Shown: positions 9,300 to 17,411 of the stretch, one piece after another
How the letters are laid out: the number at the start of each line of letters is the position of its first letter
Numbering within the stretch: position 1 is the stretch's first letter
Source: an uncultured Collinsella sp.
GTDB lineage: Bacteria > Actinomycetota > Coriobacteriia > Coriobacteriales > Coriobacteriaceae
DNA: 64,000 bases
Reading direction: 5' to 3'
Assembly: GCA_900541015.1 (NCBI GenBank)
Contig: UQIB01000003.1
Location: 22,015 to 86,014 of the forward strand
Position numbers and translations under genes: made by a program
Notes under the pieces: model-generated
Database searches by the model: none
Told to the model about the DNA's origin: nothing
What the model saw: the letters and a program-made list of their open reading frames with translations, nothing else

Positions 9300-10586
9300 A
9301 TGTCGGTCGATATAGTCACGTATGTCCACGATCTTGCCGTTGCCGCCAAGGCAGCGTCGGCCTCGCTTGCCACGGCGAGCGACGAGCAGCGCCAGGAGGC
9401 CGTGTGCGCCATGGCCGCGGCGCTGCGCGACGGTGTCGATTCCATCGTTGCCGCCAACGAGCTCGATATGTCCGCCGCGCGCGATGCGGGGACCTCGGCG
9501 GGGCTCCTCGACCGTCTGCTGCTGACGCCCGAGCGCGTCGAGGGCATGGCCGCCGGCCTGGAGAAGCTCGCCGAGCTGCCCGATCCCGTCGGCCGCGTGC
9601 TCGACCACCGCGTGCTTGCAAGCGGCGTGGACCTCACCCGCGTGAGCGTGCCGCTGGGCCTGGTCGCCATGGTCTATGAGGCGCGCCCCAACGTGACGGC
9701 CGATGCCGCGGGCATTTGCATCCGCACCGGCAACGCCTGCATTCTGCGCGGCGGTTCGCTGGCCTATCACTCGTGCGCCATGATCGCCGAGCTGCTGGCC
9801 GATGCGCTCGAGGCCAAGGGTTTCCCGCGCGAGGCTATCTCGATGATCGAGTCCACTGACCGCGAGGCCACCGGCGAGCTCATGAAGCTTCGTGGCATCG
9901 TCGACGTGCTCATTCCGCGCGGCGGTGCGGGCCTGATCCAGCGCTGCGTGCGCGAGTCGCTTGTGCCGGTGATCGAGACGGGCACGGGCAACTGCCATAT
10001 CTACGTGCATGAATCCGCCGACTTTGACAAGGCGCTCAACATTATCGTCAATGCCAAGACCCAGCGCGTGGGCGTGTGCAATGCCGCCGAGTCGCTGCTG
10101 GTGGACCGCGCCGTTGCTGATCGCTTCCTGCCCGCAGTCGTGGCCGTGCTGCACGACCACGGCGTGCTGATTCACGGCGACGGGGCCACGTGCGTCGCAT
10201 GCGCCGACGCTGGGCTTGTCGAGGGCGACGACTATGTTGCCGCGACTGAGGAGGACTGGGGCCGTGAGTATCTGGCGCTCGAGATGAGCGTGAAGGTCGT
10301 GGCGAACGAGGACGAGGCCATCGCGCACATCAACCGCTACGGCACCATGCACTCCGAGGCCATCATCGCCGAGGACGAGGACGCCTGCGAGCGCTTCCTG
10401 GATGCGGTCGATGCCTCGGCCGTGTACGCCAACGCCAGCACGCGCTTCACCGACGGCGGCGAGTTTGGGCTGGGTGCCGAGATCGGCATCTCGACCCAAA
10501 AGCTCCACGCCCGCGGCCCCTTTGCCGCCGAGGCCCTCACCACCTACAAATACAAGCTCCGCGGCACCGGCCAGGTTCGCCCCTAA
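9300..10586 (+). CDS. proA: Glutamate-5-semialdehyde dehydrogenase (gamma-glutamyl phosphate reductase)
   Basis: 428 residues. It reduces glutamate 5-phosphate with NADPH to glutamate 5-semialdehyde, the second step of proline synthesis. It is an aldehyde-dehydrogenase-fold protein with the catalytic cysteine at C260 in QRVGVCNAAESLLV and the typical GTGNCHIYV and FGLGAEIGISTQK segments. The ATG follows GAGAAAGG. It is divergent from the prolyl aminopeptidase and ends at a strong bidirectional terminator. Confidence 0.96.
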   Translation: MSVDIVTYVHDLAVAAKAASASLATASDEQRQEAVCAMAAALRDGVDSIVAANELDMSAARDAGTSAGLLDRLLLTPERVEGMAAGLEKLAELPDPVGRVLDHRVLASGVDLTRVSVPLGLVAMVYEARPNVTADAAGICIRTGNACILRGGSLAYHSCAMIAELLADALEAKGFPREAISMIESTDREATGELMKLRGIVDVLIPRGGAGLIQRCVRESLVPVIETGTGNCHIYVHESADFDKALNIIVNAKTQRVGVCNAAESLLVDRAVADRFLPAVVAVLHDHGVLIHGDGATCVACADAGLVEGDDYVAATEEDWGREYLALEMSVKVVANEDEAIAHINRYGTMHSEAIIAEDEDACERFLDAVDASAVYANASTRFTDGGEFGLGAEIGISTQKLHARGPFAAEALTTYKYKLRGTGQVRP

Positions 10587-10596
10587 ACGCCCGCGC

Positions 10597-10639
10597 AAAA
10601 AATCACCGCAAAGGGGCCAAGCCCCTTTGCGGTGATTTT
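10597..10639. terminator. Bidirectional terminator between proA and HD gene
   Basis: A perfect hairpin with 18-bp arms around loop CCAA, bounded by A and T runs on both sides; it serves convergent proA and the HD gene. Confidence 0.9.
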
Positions 10640-10643
10640 GGTG

Positions 10644-11243
10644 CTAGGCCTGAAAGGTGTCGCGGTCGGGGGCGAAGGACTGCATGGCTGCGATGGTGCG
10701 GTCGAAGAGCTCGGGAAGCTCCCAGCCCAGCATCTCGGCGCCCTGCGAAATTACGTCGCGCGAGCAGCCGGCGGCAAAGCGCTTGTCCTTGAATTTCTTT
10801 TTGAGCGACTTGGTCGTAAAGTCCATGACGCTCTTGCTCGGGCGCATGATGACGGCGGCGCCAATCAGGCCGGTGAGCTCATCGCAGGCAAACAGGATCT
10901 TTTCCATCTGCAGCTCGGGCTTGGGCAGCGAAGAGTTGAAGTCGGACGTGTGTGTCTGGATGGCACGGATAAGCTCGGGAGACGCACCTTCGCCCTCAAG
11001 AATCTCGGCGGCATAGATGGTGTGGTTCATGGGGTCGTCCTCATGCTCCTCCCAATCCAGGTCGTGCAGCAGACCGACGATGCCCCAAAACTCCTCGTTC
11101 TCGGGGTCGAACTCGCGCGCAAAGTAGCGCATAGTGCCCTCGACCGTCTCGCCATGGGTGATGTGGAACGGGTCCTTGTTGTGCTCGTTGAGCAGTTCGA
11201 ACGCGCGGTCGCGGGTGATTCCGGCGGTAAGCGGCTCTGCCAT
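10644..11243 (-). CDS. HD-domain hydrolase
   Basis: 199 residues. This HD/HDIG metal-dependent phosphohydrolase-type protein has a His at residue 30, the HD doublet at H60-D61 (GLLHDLDWEEH), and H74 in the following PMNHTIYAAE helix. It is a single compact domain without a sensor or GGDEF part, resembling stand-alone HD proteins annotated as hydrolases of unknown substrate. The ATG at 11243 has AAGGAG upstream. A terminator separates it from CarD on the same strand, so it probably has its own promoter in the roughly 55 bp between its start and that terminator. Confidence 0.85.
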   Translation of the reverse strand: MAEPLTAGITRDRAFELLNEHNKDPFHITHGETVEGTMRYFAREFDPENEEFWGIVGLLHDLDWEEHEDDPMNHTIYAAEILEGEGASPELIRAIQTHTSDFNSSLPKPELQMEKILFACDELTGLIGAAVIMRPSKSVMDFTTKSLKKKFKDKRFAAGCSRDVISQGAEMLGWELPELFDRTIAAMQSFAPDRDTFQA

Positions 11244-11297
11244 AAGGGACTCCTTGTGCTCGTGGGTATCGATAAGAATGAATACTACTAGAACAAG

Positions 11298-11338
11298 AAA
11301 ACCACCACAAAGGTGCCTGTCCCCTTTGTGGTGGTTTT
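11298..11338 (-). terminator. Terminator of the CarD gene
   Basis: Hairpin of CCACCACAAAGG with CCTTTGTGGTGG, closed by A/T runs; on the minus strand it is followed by TTTTCTTGTT. The loop contains TGTCCC/GGGACA, as in other hairpins of this window. Confidence 0.8.
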
Positions 11339-11351
11339 TGGTGCGGATGGG

Positions 11352-11837
11352 TTAGTTGAGGGCGGCTTGGGCTAGGCGGGCTTCGGCGTCCTCCTCGGTG
11401 ACGCCCAGGGCCACGGCGAACTCCTCGATGGAGCGGCGCTTGGCTTCCTTGAGTACGCGCATGTAGTAGGAGCTGGGTTTTTTGTCTGCTTCCTCGGCCT
11501 GGCGAATACGGTGCATCATGGTTTTTGCCACGCGGACCGTCTCGGGCGCACCCAGCTTAAGCTGCTGCTTAAAGTGCGTCTCCTCGAGCGAGCTGTTGCG
11601 CTCGGTAAAGGTGTCGCACTCCAACTCGTTGTAGTGGCTCAGCAGGTGCTCGGCATCTTGCTGGGAGATGGCGGCATGCAGACGGTCGGCTTGCGCCACG
11701 GGGTACATGAGGATCGTCTGCGCATGTCCCTGCTTGGTCTCGAGCAACAACATGGGCTGCGGCGTGTCGTCCCTAAAACCGACGACGGTGCAGACTCCCT
11801 GACCCGGATGAATGACGTGTTGACCGATTGAGAACAT
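11352..11837 (-). CDS. CarD family transcription regulator
   Basis: 161 residues. The N-terminal CarD/CdnL Tudor-like domain (FSIGQHVIHPGQGVCTVVGF) binds the RNA polymerase beta subunit; the helical C-terminal part binds DNA at the upstream edge of the promoter bubble. In actinobacteria such proteins stabilise open complexes, notably at rRNA promoters. The ATG has GGAGGT upstream. This is a monocistronic gene with its own terminator. Promoter boxes TTAGTC and TATAAG with an 18-bp spacer can be seen upstream but are weak support. Confidence 0.9.
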   Translation of the reverse strand: MFSIGQHVIHPGQGVCTVVGFRDDTPQPMLLLETKQGHAQTILMYPVAQADRLHAAISQQDAEHLLSHYNELECDTFTERNSSLEETHFKQQLKLGAPETVRVAKTMMHRIRQAEEADKKPSSYYMRVLKEAKRRSIEEFAVALGVTEEDAEARLAQAALN

Positions 11838-12179
11838 GCTACCTCCAACTTATACGAATTTACGTATGTCTAGACTAACACGCTGACGTGCGCAAACCTT
11901 CACTTTATGCAGGAAAAGCACACAACTCTGATAGGTAAGAGTATTCGATAACAGGCGCAGCTCATTCACACCTTTATGCATTTTCAACGCCTGCATAATC
12001 TGCAGGCAGACTGGCATCTTTGAGTGACTCCATACAAGCTGTAGTCATTTTTGTGCATATGCAATTTCGATTGGCTTTACCCTGCGACAGTGTGCGTCGC
12101 TTGTGATAGAGTGCTACAAACTCTGGCTTTTGCCCTACGAGTGACCAAGAGCTCGGGGGCTTTAACACAAGGAGGATCT
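11838..12179. other. Intergenic region between carD and argS
   Basis: 342 bp with no credible gene. It contains a hairpin GCCTGCA-TAATC-TGCAGGC (11989-12007) that could be an operator. Near 12083-12111 GCGACA, 17 bp and TAGAGT form a plausible argS promoter. No T-box features were found. Confidence 0.45.
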
Positions 12180-14033
12180 ATGCCCGAGAAGATTGAAGAG
12201 CTGGTACGCGCTGCGCTTGCTGCGGCCCAAGAGGCCGGCGACCTTTCCGCATTTGAACTTGACGATTGCGCTATCGAGCGACCGGCTGACACTTCTCATG
12301 GCGAGTGGACCTCTACCATGGCCCTGAAGTCCGCCAAGCTGGCCCACTGCGCCCCGCGCAAGATCGCCGAGGCCATCGTTGCCCATATGCCCGAGGACCC
12401 CGCGATCGAGAAGGTCGAGATCGCAGGCCCCGGCTTCATCAACTTCTACCTCTCCGTTGCCGTCAAGAATGCCATCTTTGGCGAGGCTCGCGAGAAGGGT
12501 ATGGACTTCGCTAAGTCCAACGTCGGTGGTGGCCTGAAGACCCAGGTCGAGTTCGTTTCCGCCAACCCCGTCGGCCCCATGCACATCGGCCACGGCCGCT
12601 GGGCCGCGCTGGGCGACTCGCTCTGCCGCGTTATGGATCACGCTGGTTACGACATCCAGCGTGAGTTCTACATCAACGACCACGGCTCTCAGATGAACAC
12701 CTTCGGCAACTCCATCAGCACGCGCTATATGCAGCTTGCCGACATCATCGCCAAGCAGGGCGTGGATATCGACGAGGCTCACAAGCTGCTGATCGCCGAC
12801 CGCGACGCCTTTGTTGCCGACGAGAACGACGAGCATCCCGAGACCCATCCGTATCAGGACAACTTTGCCGAGACCCTGGGCAAGGACTCCTACGGCGGCG
12901 ACTACATCATCGACGAGGCCGCCGAGTTCTGGCGCACCGACGGCGATAAGTGGGTCAACGCCGATCCGCAGGAGCGCATGGAGAGCTTCCGCGAGCGCGG
13001 CTATGTAAAGATGGTCGACAATATGCGCGACCTTTGCCATGCCGTTAACTGCGACTTCGATCGTTGGTTCTCCGAGCGCTCGCTGTATGTGAAGGACACC
13101 GAGGGCGAGACCGCCGGCACCTCCGCCGTCGACCGCGCTTTTGAGAAGCTCGACAAGATGGGCTATCTCTACACCAAGGACGGCGCCCTGTGGTTCCGCT
13201 CCACCGACCTGGGCGATGACAAGGACCGCGTTCTGATCAAGTCCGATGGCGAGTACACCTACTTCGCCTCCGACGTTGCCTATCACTGGGATAAGTTCCA
13301 GCGCGTCGACCACGTCATCGACATCTGGGGCGCCGACCACCACGGCTACATCGAGCGCGTCCGCTGCGTCTGCGATGCCTTGGGTTACCCCGGCAAGTTT
13401 GAGGTTCTGCTGGGCCAGCTCGTCAACCTGCTGCGCAACGGCAAGCCCGTCCGTATGTCCAAGCGTAAGGGCACCATGGTGACCCTGCAGGAGCTCGTCG
13501 ACGAGGTCGGCTCCGACGCTGCCCGTTACACCCTCATCTCCAAGAGCTCCAACCAGATGGTCGACTTCGATATTGAGGCCGTCAAGAAGCGCGACAACTC
13601 CAACCCGGTGTACTACGTGCAGTACGCTCACGCCCGCGTGTGCTCCATCCTGCGCCGTGCCGCTGACGTTACGCCCGAGCAGGCTGACGAGATGGGCATG
13701 AAGGCCATCGCCGCCAAGGCCATCGGTGAGAACGTCGATTACTCGCTGCTGACCGACCCGACCGAGCTCGCCCTTTCGCGCAAGCTCAACGAGCTCACCG
13801 ACCTCATCGCCAGCTGCGCTCGCGACCGCGCCCCGTTCCGTCTGACGCACTTTGCTGAGGAACTCGCCGGCGACTTCCACAGCTTCTACGCTGCCTGTCA
13901 GGTGCTGCCGAGCGAGGGCCGTCCCGTCGACCCCGAGCTTTCGCGTGCCCGTCTGGCCGCTTGCGATGCCGTCCGTGTGACGCTCGCCCTGGTGCTCACC
14001 CTCGTTGGCGTTTCCGCGCCCGAGCAGATGTAA
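12180..14033 (+). CDS. argS: Arginyl-tRNA synthetase
   Basis: 617 residues. This class I synthetase charges tRNA-Arg. It has an N-terminal Add-1 domain (tRNA D-loop contact), the signature HIGH at H135-H138 (GPMHIGHGRWAALGD), a KMSKS-like MSKRKG around 425-430, and a C-terminal DALR anticodon-binding domain (HFAEELAGDFHSFY...). The start ATG at 12180 follows AAGGAGG closely; the longer frame is not used. A simple terminator follows. Confidence 0.96.
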   Translation: MPEKIEELVRAALAAAQEAGDLSAFELDDCAIERPADTSHGEWTSTMALKSAKLAHCAPRKIAEAIVAHMPEDPAIEKVEIAGPGFINFYLSVAVKNAIFGEAREKGMDFAKSNVGGGLKTQVEFVSANPVGPMHIGHGRWAALGDSLCRVMDHAGYDIQREFYINDHGSQMNTFGNSISTRYMQLADIIAKQGVDIDEAHKLLIADRDAFVADENDEHPETHPYQDNFAETLGKDSYGGDYIIDEAAEFWRTDGDKWVNADPQERMESFRERGYVKMVDNMRDLCHAVNCDFDRWFSERSLYVKDTEGETAGTSAVDRAFEKLDKMGYLYTKDGALWFRSTDLGDDKDRVLIKSDGEYTYFASDVAYHWDKFQRVDHVIDIWGADHHGYIERVRCVCDALGYPGKFEVLLGQLVNLLRNGKPVRMSKRKGTMVTLQELVDEVGSDAARYTLISKSSNQMVDFDIEAVKKRDNSNPVYYVQYAHARVCSILRRAADVTPEQADEMGMKAIAAKAIGENVDYSLLTDPTELALSRKLNELTDLIASCARDRAPFRLTHFAEELAGDFHSFYAACQVLPSEGRPVDPELSRARLAACDAVRVTLALVLTLVGVSAPEQM

Positions 14034-14079
14034 GCTACGGGTCATTTGACCGTACAGACTTGGTTTAACTAAGCCTTGA

Positions 14080-14113
14080 AAGCCCGATCTCTCCAACGGA
14101 GGTCGGGCTTTTT
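14080..14113 (+). terminator. argS terminator
   Basis: AGCCCGA pairs with TCGGGCT, followed by TTTTT. Confidence 0.85.
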
Positions 14114-14157
14114 GCAAACGCCGACGTATTGACGAATTTGGAACTGCTGGAAATACG

Positions 14158-14307
14158 AAACTATGCCGGTTTACTACGATGAAATGAGAAATTCCAACTA
14201 CGCCGGCTTTTCGCAAAAAAGCGCAAGGCATCTACCTGCGGTTTTAGTTCAACAAGTTTCGGAGTGATCGCGGTTGAGCGATTCATCGTAGTAAACCGCC
14301 ATAGTTT
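14158..14307. repeat. 150-bp element with 26-bp inverted ends
   Basis: The left arm (14158-14183, starting AAACTATGCCGG) and right arm (14282-14307, ending ATAGTTT) are inverted copies matching at 25 of 26 positions. The 98-bp interior has no open frame. It is MITE-like in layout, but no flanking target duplication was recognised. Confidence 0.8.
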
Positions 14308-14360
14308 TGGCGGAGGCAGTCAGATTTGTGGGCGGTAAACCAAAGAGTGTCCCTTTTGAA

Positions 14361-14389
14361 TAGTCGTTTAAGAACGTCCCCAATGACTA
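14361..14389. repeat. Small palindrome with GAACGTCCCC loop
   Basis: TAGTCGTT (14361-14368) and AATGACTA (14382-14389) pair with one mismatch. The loop holds GAACGTCCCC, the reverse complement of the loop core at 7726-7735. Confidence 0.6.
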
Positions 14390-14391
14390 AG

Positions 14392-14419
14392 TTGCAGGTG
14401 ACGGCGGTTGTGTTACACT
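14392..14419 (+). promoter_or_regulatory. Promoter of rho
   Basis: TTGCAG (14392-14397), 16 bp, TACACT (14414-14419). This leaves a leader of about 140 nt before the GTG start of rho; rho leaders are often autoregulated, but no specific element is recognised here. Confidence 0.55.
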
Positions 14420-14562
14420 AACGCTGCGTATATGACGCAAATATCTCGATACAGATCAATGATGTCCGTCGTTTTGAACGGAACTAGACTGTTTAGCCGC
14501 CCTGAAGGTTTATGCAGGGAGCATGTGATCACAGGGCTTGAAAAGAAAGTTGAGCAAACACT

Positions 14563-17100
14563 GTGTCTGATCAACAGCAAGAAAATGAAATAACGACGAC
14601 GCAAGCCGCTCCCGCTGCACCGGTTGCGTCGGACCAGGTCGCGGCGCCCGCGCAAACCTCGGCTCCTGAGACGCCTAAGGCTGCAACGGCTGAGAAGGCC
14701 GTGCCTGCAACTGGTGAGGAGGCTGTTCCGGCAAAGCCCAAGCGCACGCGCCGCGCGGCCAAGCCTGTCGCTGACGGCGAGGAGGTCACCAAACCCAAGC
14801 GCCGTACCACGCGCACGACGCGCGCCAAGCGCACCGTTGCAGCTGACTTCTCGGCGCCGATTTCCGATGAGGTCGCGCAGGCACGTGCGTTGGCGCAGAT
14901 TAGCGAGGCTCAGGTGGTGCGCGCCCGCCGTCGTGCTGCCGAGCGTGAGGCCGCGGCTCTGACTGAGCTCGCAGCTCCGTCTTTACCCGAGACGTCTGCC
15001 GCCGACCAGCCGACCGAGAAGCCGGCACCGCGCACGCGCCGTCGCACGGCTGCTAAGGCCGAGCAGGTTGCTGAACAGGTAACCCCCGAGCTCACTGAGG
15101 CTTCGGTCCGTTCCGCAGCGGGGGAGGACGCATCGCCTGCTGAGCCCGCTGCGCCTGTCGAGGCCAGCGAAGTTCCCGTTGTCGATCCGGCTTTGCGCCC
15201 GCACCGTCGCGGTCGCAAGCCCAAGGCCTTCGTCGAGGCCGAGAAGGCCGCAGCCGCAGCCGCCGCCGCTCGGGATGCTGCGGCGACCGCCGAGTCTGCA
15301 ACCGCTGCCGACGCGCCCGTTCAGGATGCTACGACTTCCGAGGCCGCTCCCGCCGATGCCGAGCCCGCCGACGTCCGTCCTGGTCGCAGCCATCGTACTG
15401 CTGCTAAGCGCACGTCCAAGGCCAAGGCTGCCAAGAAGGGTGCGTCCGAGGATTCCGCCGAGACGACCGCCGATGCATCGACTGATGCCGTCGAGCCCCA
15501 AGACGTCGAACAGTCTGCGTCCGAGAAGCCCAAGCGCGGTCGTAAGAAGTCCGCTAAGGCCAAGGCGTCCGAGCAGCAGGCTGATGCCGAAGCGCAGATT
15601 GATTCCGGCGCCGAGGCCAATGACGCCGCTGCGGCCAATGCCGGCGCCGCCGCAACCGATGGTGCCGCCCCCGCTGAGGGCGAAGACGGCACTCGTTCCA
15701 ACCGTCGCCAGCACAAGCGCAACGAGGAGCGCAACGATCGCAAGGACGAGCGCAACAACGACCGTCGCAACCGTCAGCGCGATCGCAAACAGCGCAACAA
15801 GGAGCGCAACGCCGCCCCCACCGAGCCCACGCTTTCGCGTGAGGAGCTCGCTGCCATGAAGGTCGCCGAACTGCGCGAGAAGGCCAAGGAGTTCGAGATC
15901 GAGACGACCGGCAAGAAGAAAGCCGAGCTCGTCGAGGAGATCTACGTCACCGCCGCGAAGGCAGAGGGCTTCCGCGACATCAAGGGCATTCTGCAGATTC
16001 GCCCGGACTGCTCCGGCATCATCCACGCCCATGGCTACATGAAGTCCAACGACGACGCCTTCGTGCCCGCCTACCTCATCCGCTCCGCGCGCCTGCGCAC
16101 GGGCGACGTCATCGAGGGCTCGCTGCGTCCTTCGCGCGGCGGCGACAAGCGCGCCGGCCTCGCCAAAATCACGACCGTCAACGGTCTGGACCCCGAGCAG
16201 ATTCGCAACCGTCCCAAGTTCGGCGACCTCACCCCGGTCTATCCCAATGAGCCGCTGCGCATGGAGCACGGCAAGGACTCCATTACCGGTCGCGCAATCG
16301 ACATCGTGTCGCCGATCGGCAAGGGTCAGCGTGGCCTGATCGTGTCCCCGCCCAAGGCCGGCAAGACCACGATCCTCAAGAAGATCTGCCAGTCTATCTC
16401 GATTAACAACCCCGAGGTGCACCTCATCTGCCTGCTCGTCGACGAGCGCCCCGAAGAGGTCACCGATATGCAGCGTTCCATCAAGGGCGAGGTTGTGGCG
16501 TCGACCTTCGATATGCCCGCCGACAACCACACTCGCGTGGCAGAGCTCGTCATCGAGCGCGCCAAGCGCATCGTGGAGCTGGGCGGCGATGTTGTGGTGG
16601 TGCTCGACTCCATCACGCGTCTTGCCCGCGCCTACAACTTGGCGGCGCCCGCCTCGGGCCGCATCCTTTCGGGCGGCGTCGATTCGGCGGCGCTGTATCC
16701 GCCCAAGCGCTTCCTGGGCGCAGCCCGCAATATCGAGAACGGTGGCTCGCTCACCATCCTGGCCTCTGCCCTCATCGACACCGGTTCCAAGATGGACGAG
16801 GTCATCTTTGAGGAGTTCAAGGGCACCGGCAACATGGAGCTTAAGCTCGACCGCGACCTGGCCGACCGCCGCATCTTCCCGGCTATCGACCCCGTTGCCT
16901 CCGGTACGCGTAACGAGGACCTGTTGGTTGACGAGCAGATGCGTCCGTTTGTCTTTGGCCTGCGTCGCATTCTTGCCGGCATGAACAACACCGAGCGCGC
17001 GGCCGCATCGTTTATCAAGGGTCTTAAGGGCACCAACACCAACCAGGAGTTCCTGGTGCGTTCGGCCAAAAAGCACAGCGACTACGAGCAGACGTTCTAG
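14563..17100 (+). CDS. rho: Transcription termination factor Rho with long disordered N-terminus
   Basis: 845 residues, about twice the E. coli length. Residues 1-425 are low complexity: Ala/Glu/Lys/Pro with repeated Arg-Arg-Thr-like patches, then an Arg/Asn/Asp-rich stretch near 380-425. The conserved core follows: Rho_N helices (about 428-462), the cold-shock RNA-binding domain (about 470-540), the P-loop PPKAGKTT (about 594-601), LVDERPEE, the DSITRLARAYN segment and ASGRILSGGVD. The hexameric RNA helicase ends untranslated transcripts. The start is GTG with only a weak purine-rich site (AAAAGAAAG). A terminator follows. Confidence 0.96.
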   Translation: MSDQQQENEITTTQAAPAAPVASDQVAAPAQTSAPETPKAATAEKAVPATGEEAVPAKPKRTRRAAKPVADGEEVTKPKRRTTRTTRAKRTVAADFSAPISDEVAQARALAQISEAQVVRARRRAAEREAAALTELAAPSLPETSAADQPTEKPAPRTRRRTAAKAEQVAEQVTPELTEASVRSAAGEDASPAEPAAPVEASEVPVVDPALRPHRRGRKPKAFVEAEKAAAAAAAARDAAATAESATAADAPVQDATTSEAAPADAEPADVRPGRSHRTAAKRTSKAKAAKKGASEDSAETTADASTDAVEPQDVEQSASEKPKRGRKKSAKAKASEQQADAEAQIDSGAEANDAAAANAGAAATDGAAPAEGEDGTRSNRRQHKRNEERNDRKDERNNDRRNRQRDRKQRNKERNAAPTEPTLSREELAAMKVAELREKAKEFEIETTGKKKAELVEEIYVTAAKAEGFRDIKGILQIRPDCSGIIHAHGYMKSNDDAFVPAYLIRSARLRTGDVIEGSLRPSRGGDKRAGLAKITTVNGLDPEQIRNRPKFGDLTPVYPNEPLRMEHGKDSITGRAIDIVSPIGKGQRGLIVSPPKAGKTTILKKICQSISINNPEVHLICLLVDERPEEVTDMQRSIKGEVVASTFDMPADNHTRVAELVIERAKRIVELGGDVVVVLDSITRLARAYNLAAPASGRILSGGVDSAALYPPKRFLGAARNIENGGSLTILASALIDTGSKMDEVIFEEFKGTGNMELKLDRDLADRRIFPAIDPVASGTRNEDLLVDEQMRPFVFGLRRILAGMNNTERAAASFIKGLKGTNTNQEFLVRSAKKHSDYEQTF

Positions 17101-17411
17101 GTTGTCATCCACGCGCAGCGATAGTCATCAGTGCAATAAAGGGTCGGGGCTTTGAGCCTCGGCCCTTTTCTATATTGCCGCTCCGCGCTTTTTTGACCAT
17201 AAGACTGGCAAGCAGCAGGTTTCCCGTTTCAATCCGACATCGTCGCTTGCAATCGACAGGGCGGTTTCGCATAATAGCTTTTAAGCTTCGCGACGGATAA
17301 CGCAGATGAAACGAACCATATACCGTTGCTTTGGGGCATAGCCCCGCTTCATCTTCTCTCGCGCAGCCAACTGAATGATGCGATTTGGGTGCTGGAAGAT
17401 GGGGAGAGCTC
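17101..17411 (+). promoter_or_regulatory. rho terminator and downstream promoter region
   Basis: A hairpin at 17140-17168 (GGGTCGGGGC with GCCTCGGCCC, then TTTTC) ends rho. Further on, TTGCAA (17247-17252), 17 bp and CATAAT (17270-17275) form a good promoter for the next membrane protein gene. No gene was found in the 311 bp. Confidence 0.65.

Noticed and set aside
11838..12179. T-box riboswitch before argS
   Set aside because: No T-box consensus or specifier-loop and antiterminator pairing was found.
12162..14231. 689-codon minus-strand frame opposite argS
   Set aside because: Low-complexity Val/Gly/Leu product with no motifs; argS is certain.
14408..14593. 61-codon frame in the rho leader
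   Set aside because: Overlaps the rho start in another frame and begins upstream of the likely transcription start; no ribosome-binding site.
14983..17112. 709-codon minus-strand frame opposite rho
   Set aside because: Antisense shadow; Rho domains are intact on the plus strand.
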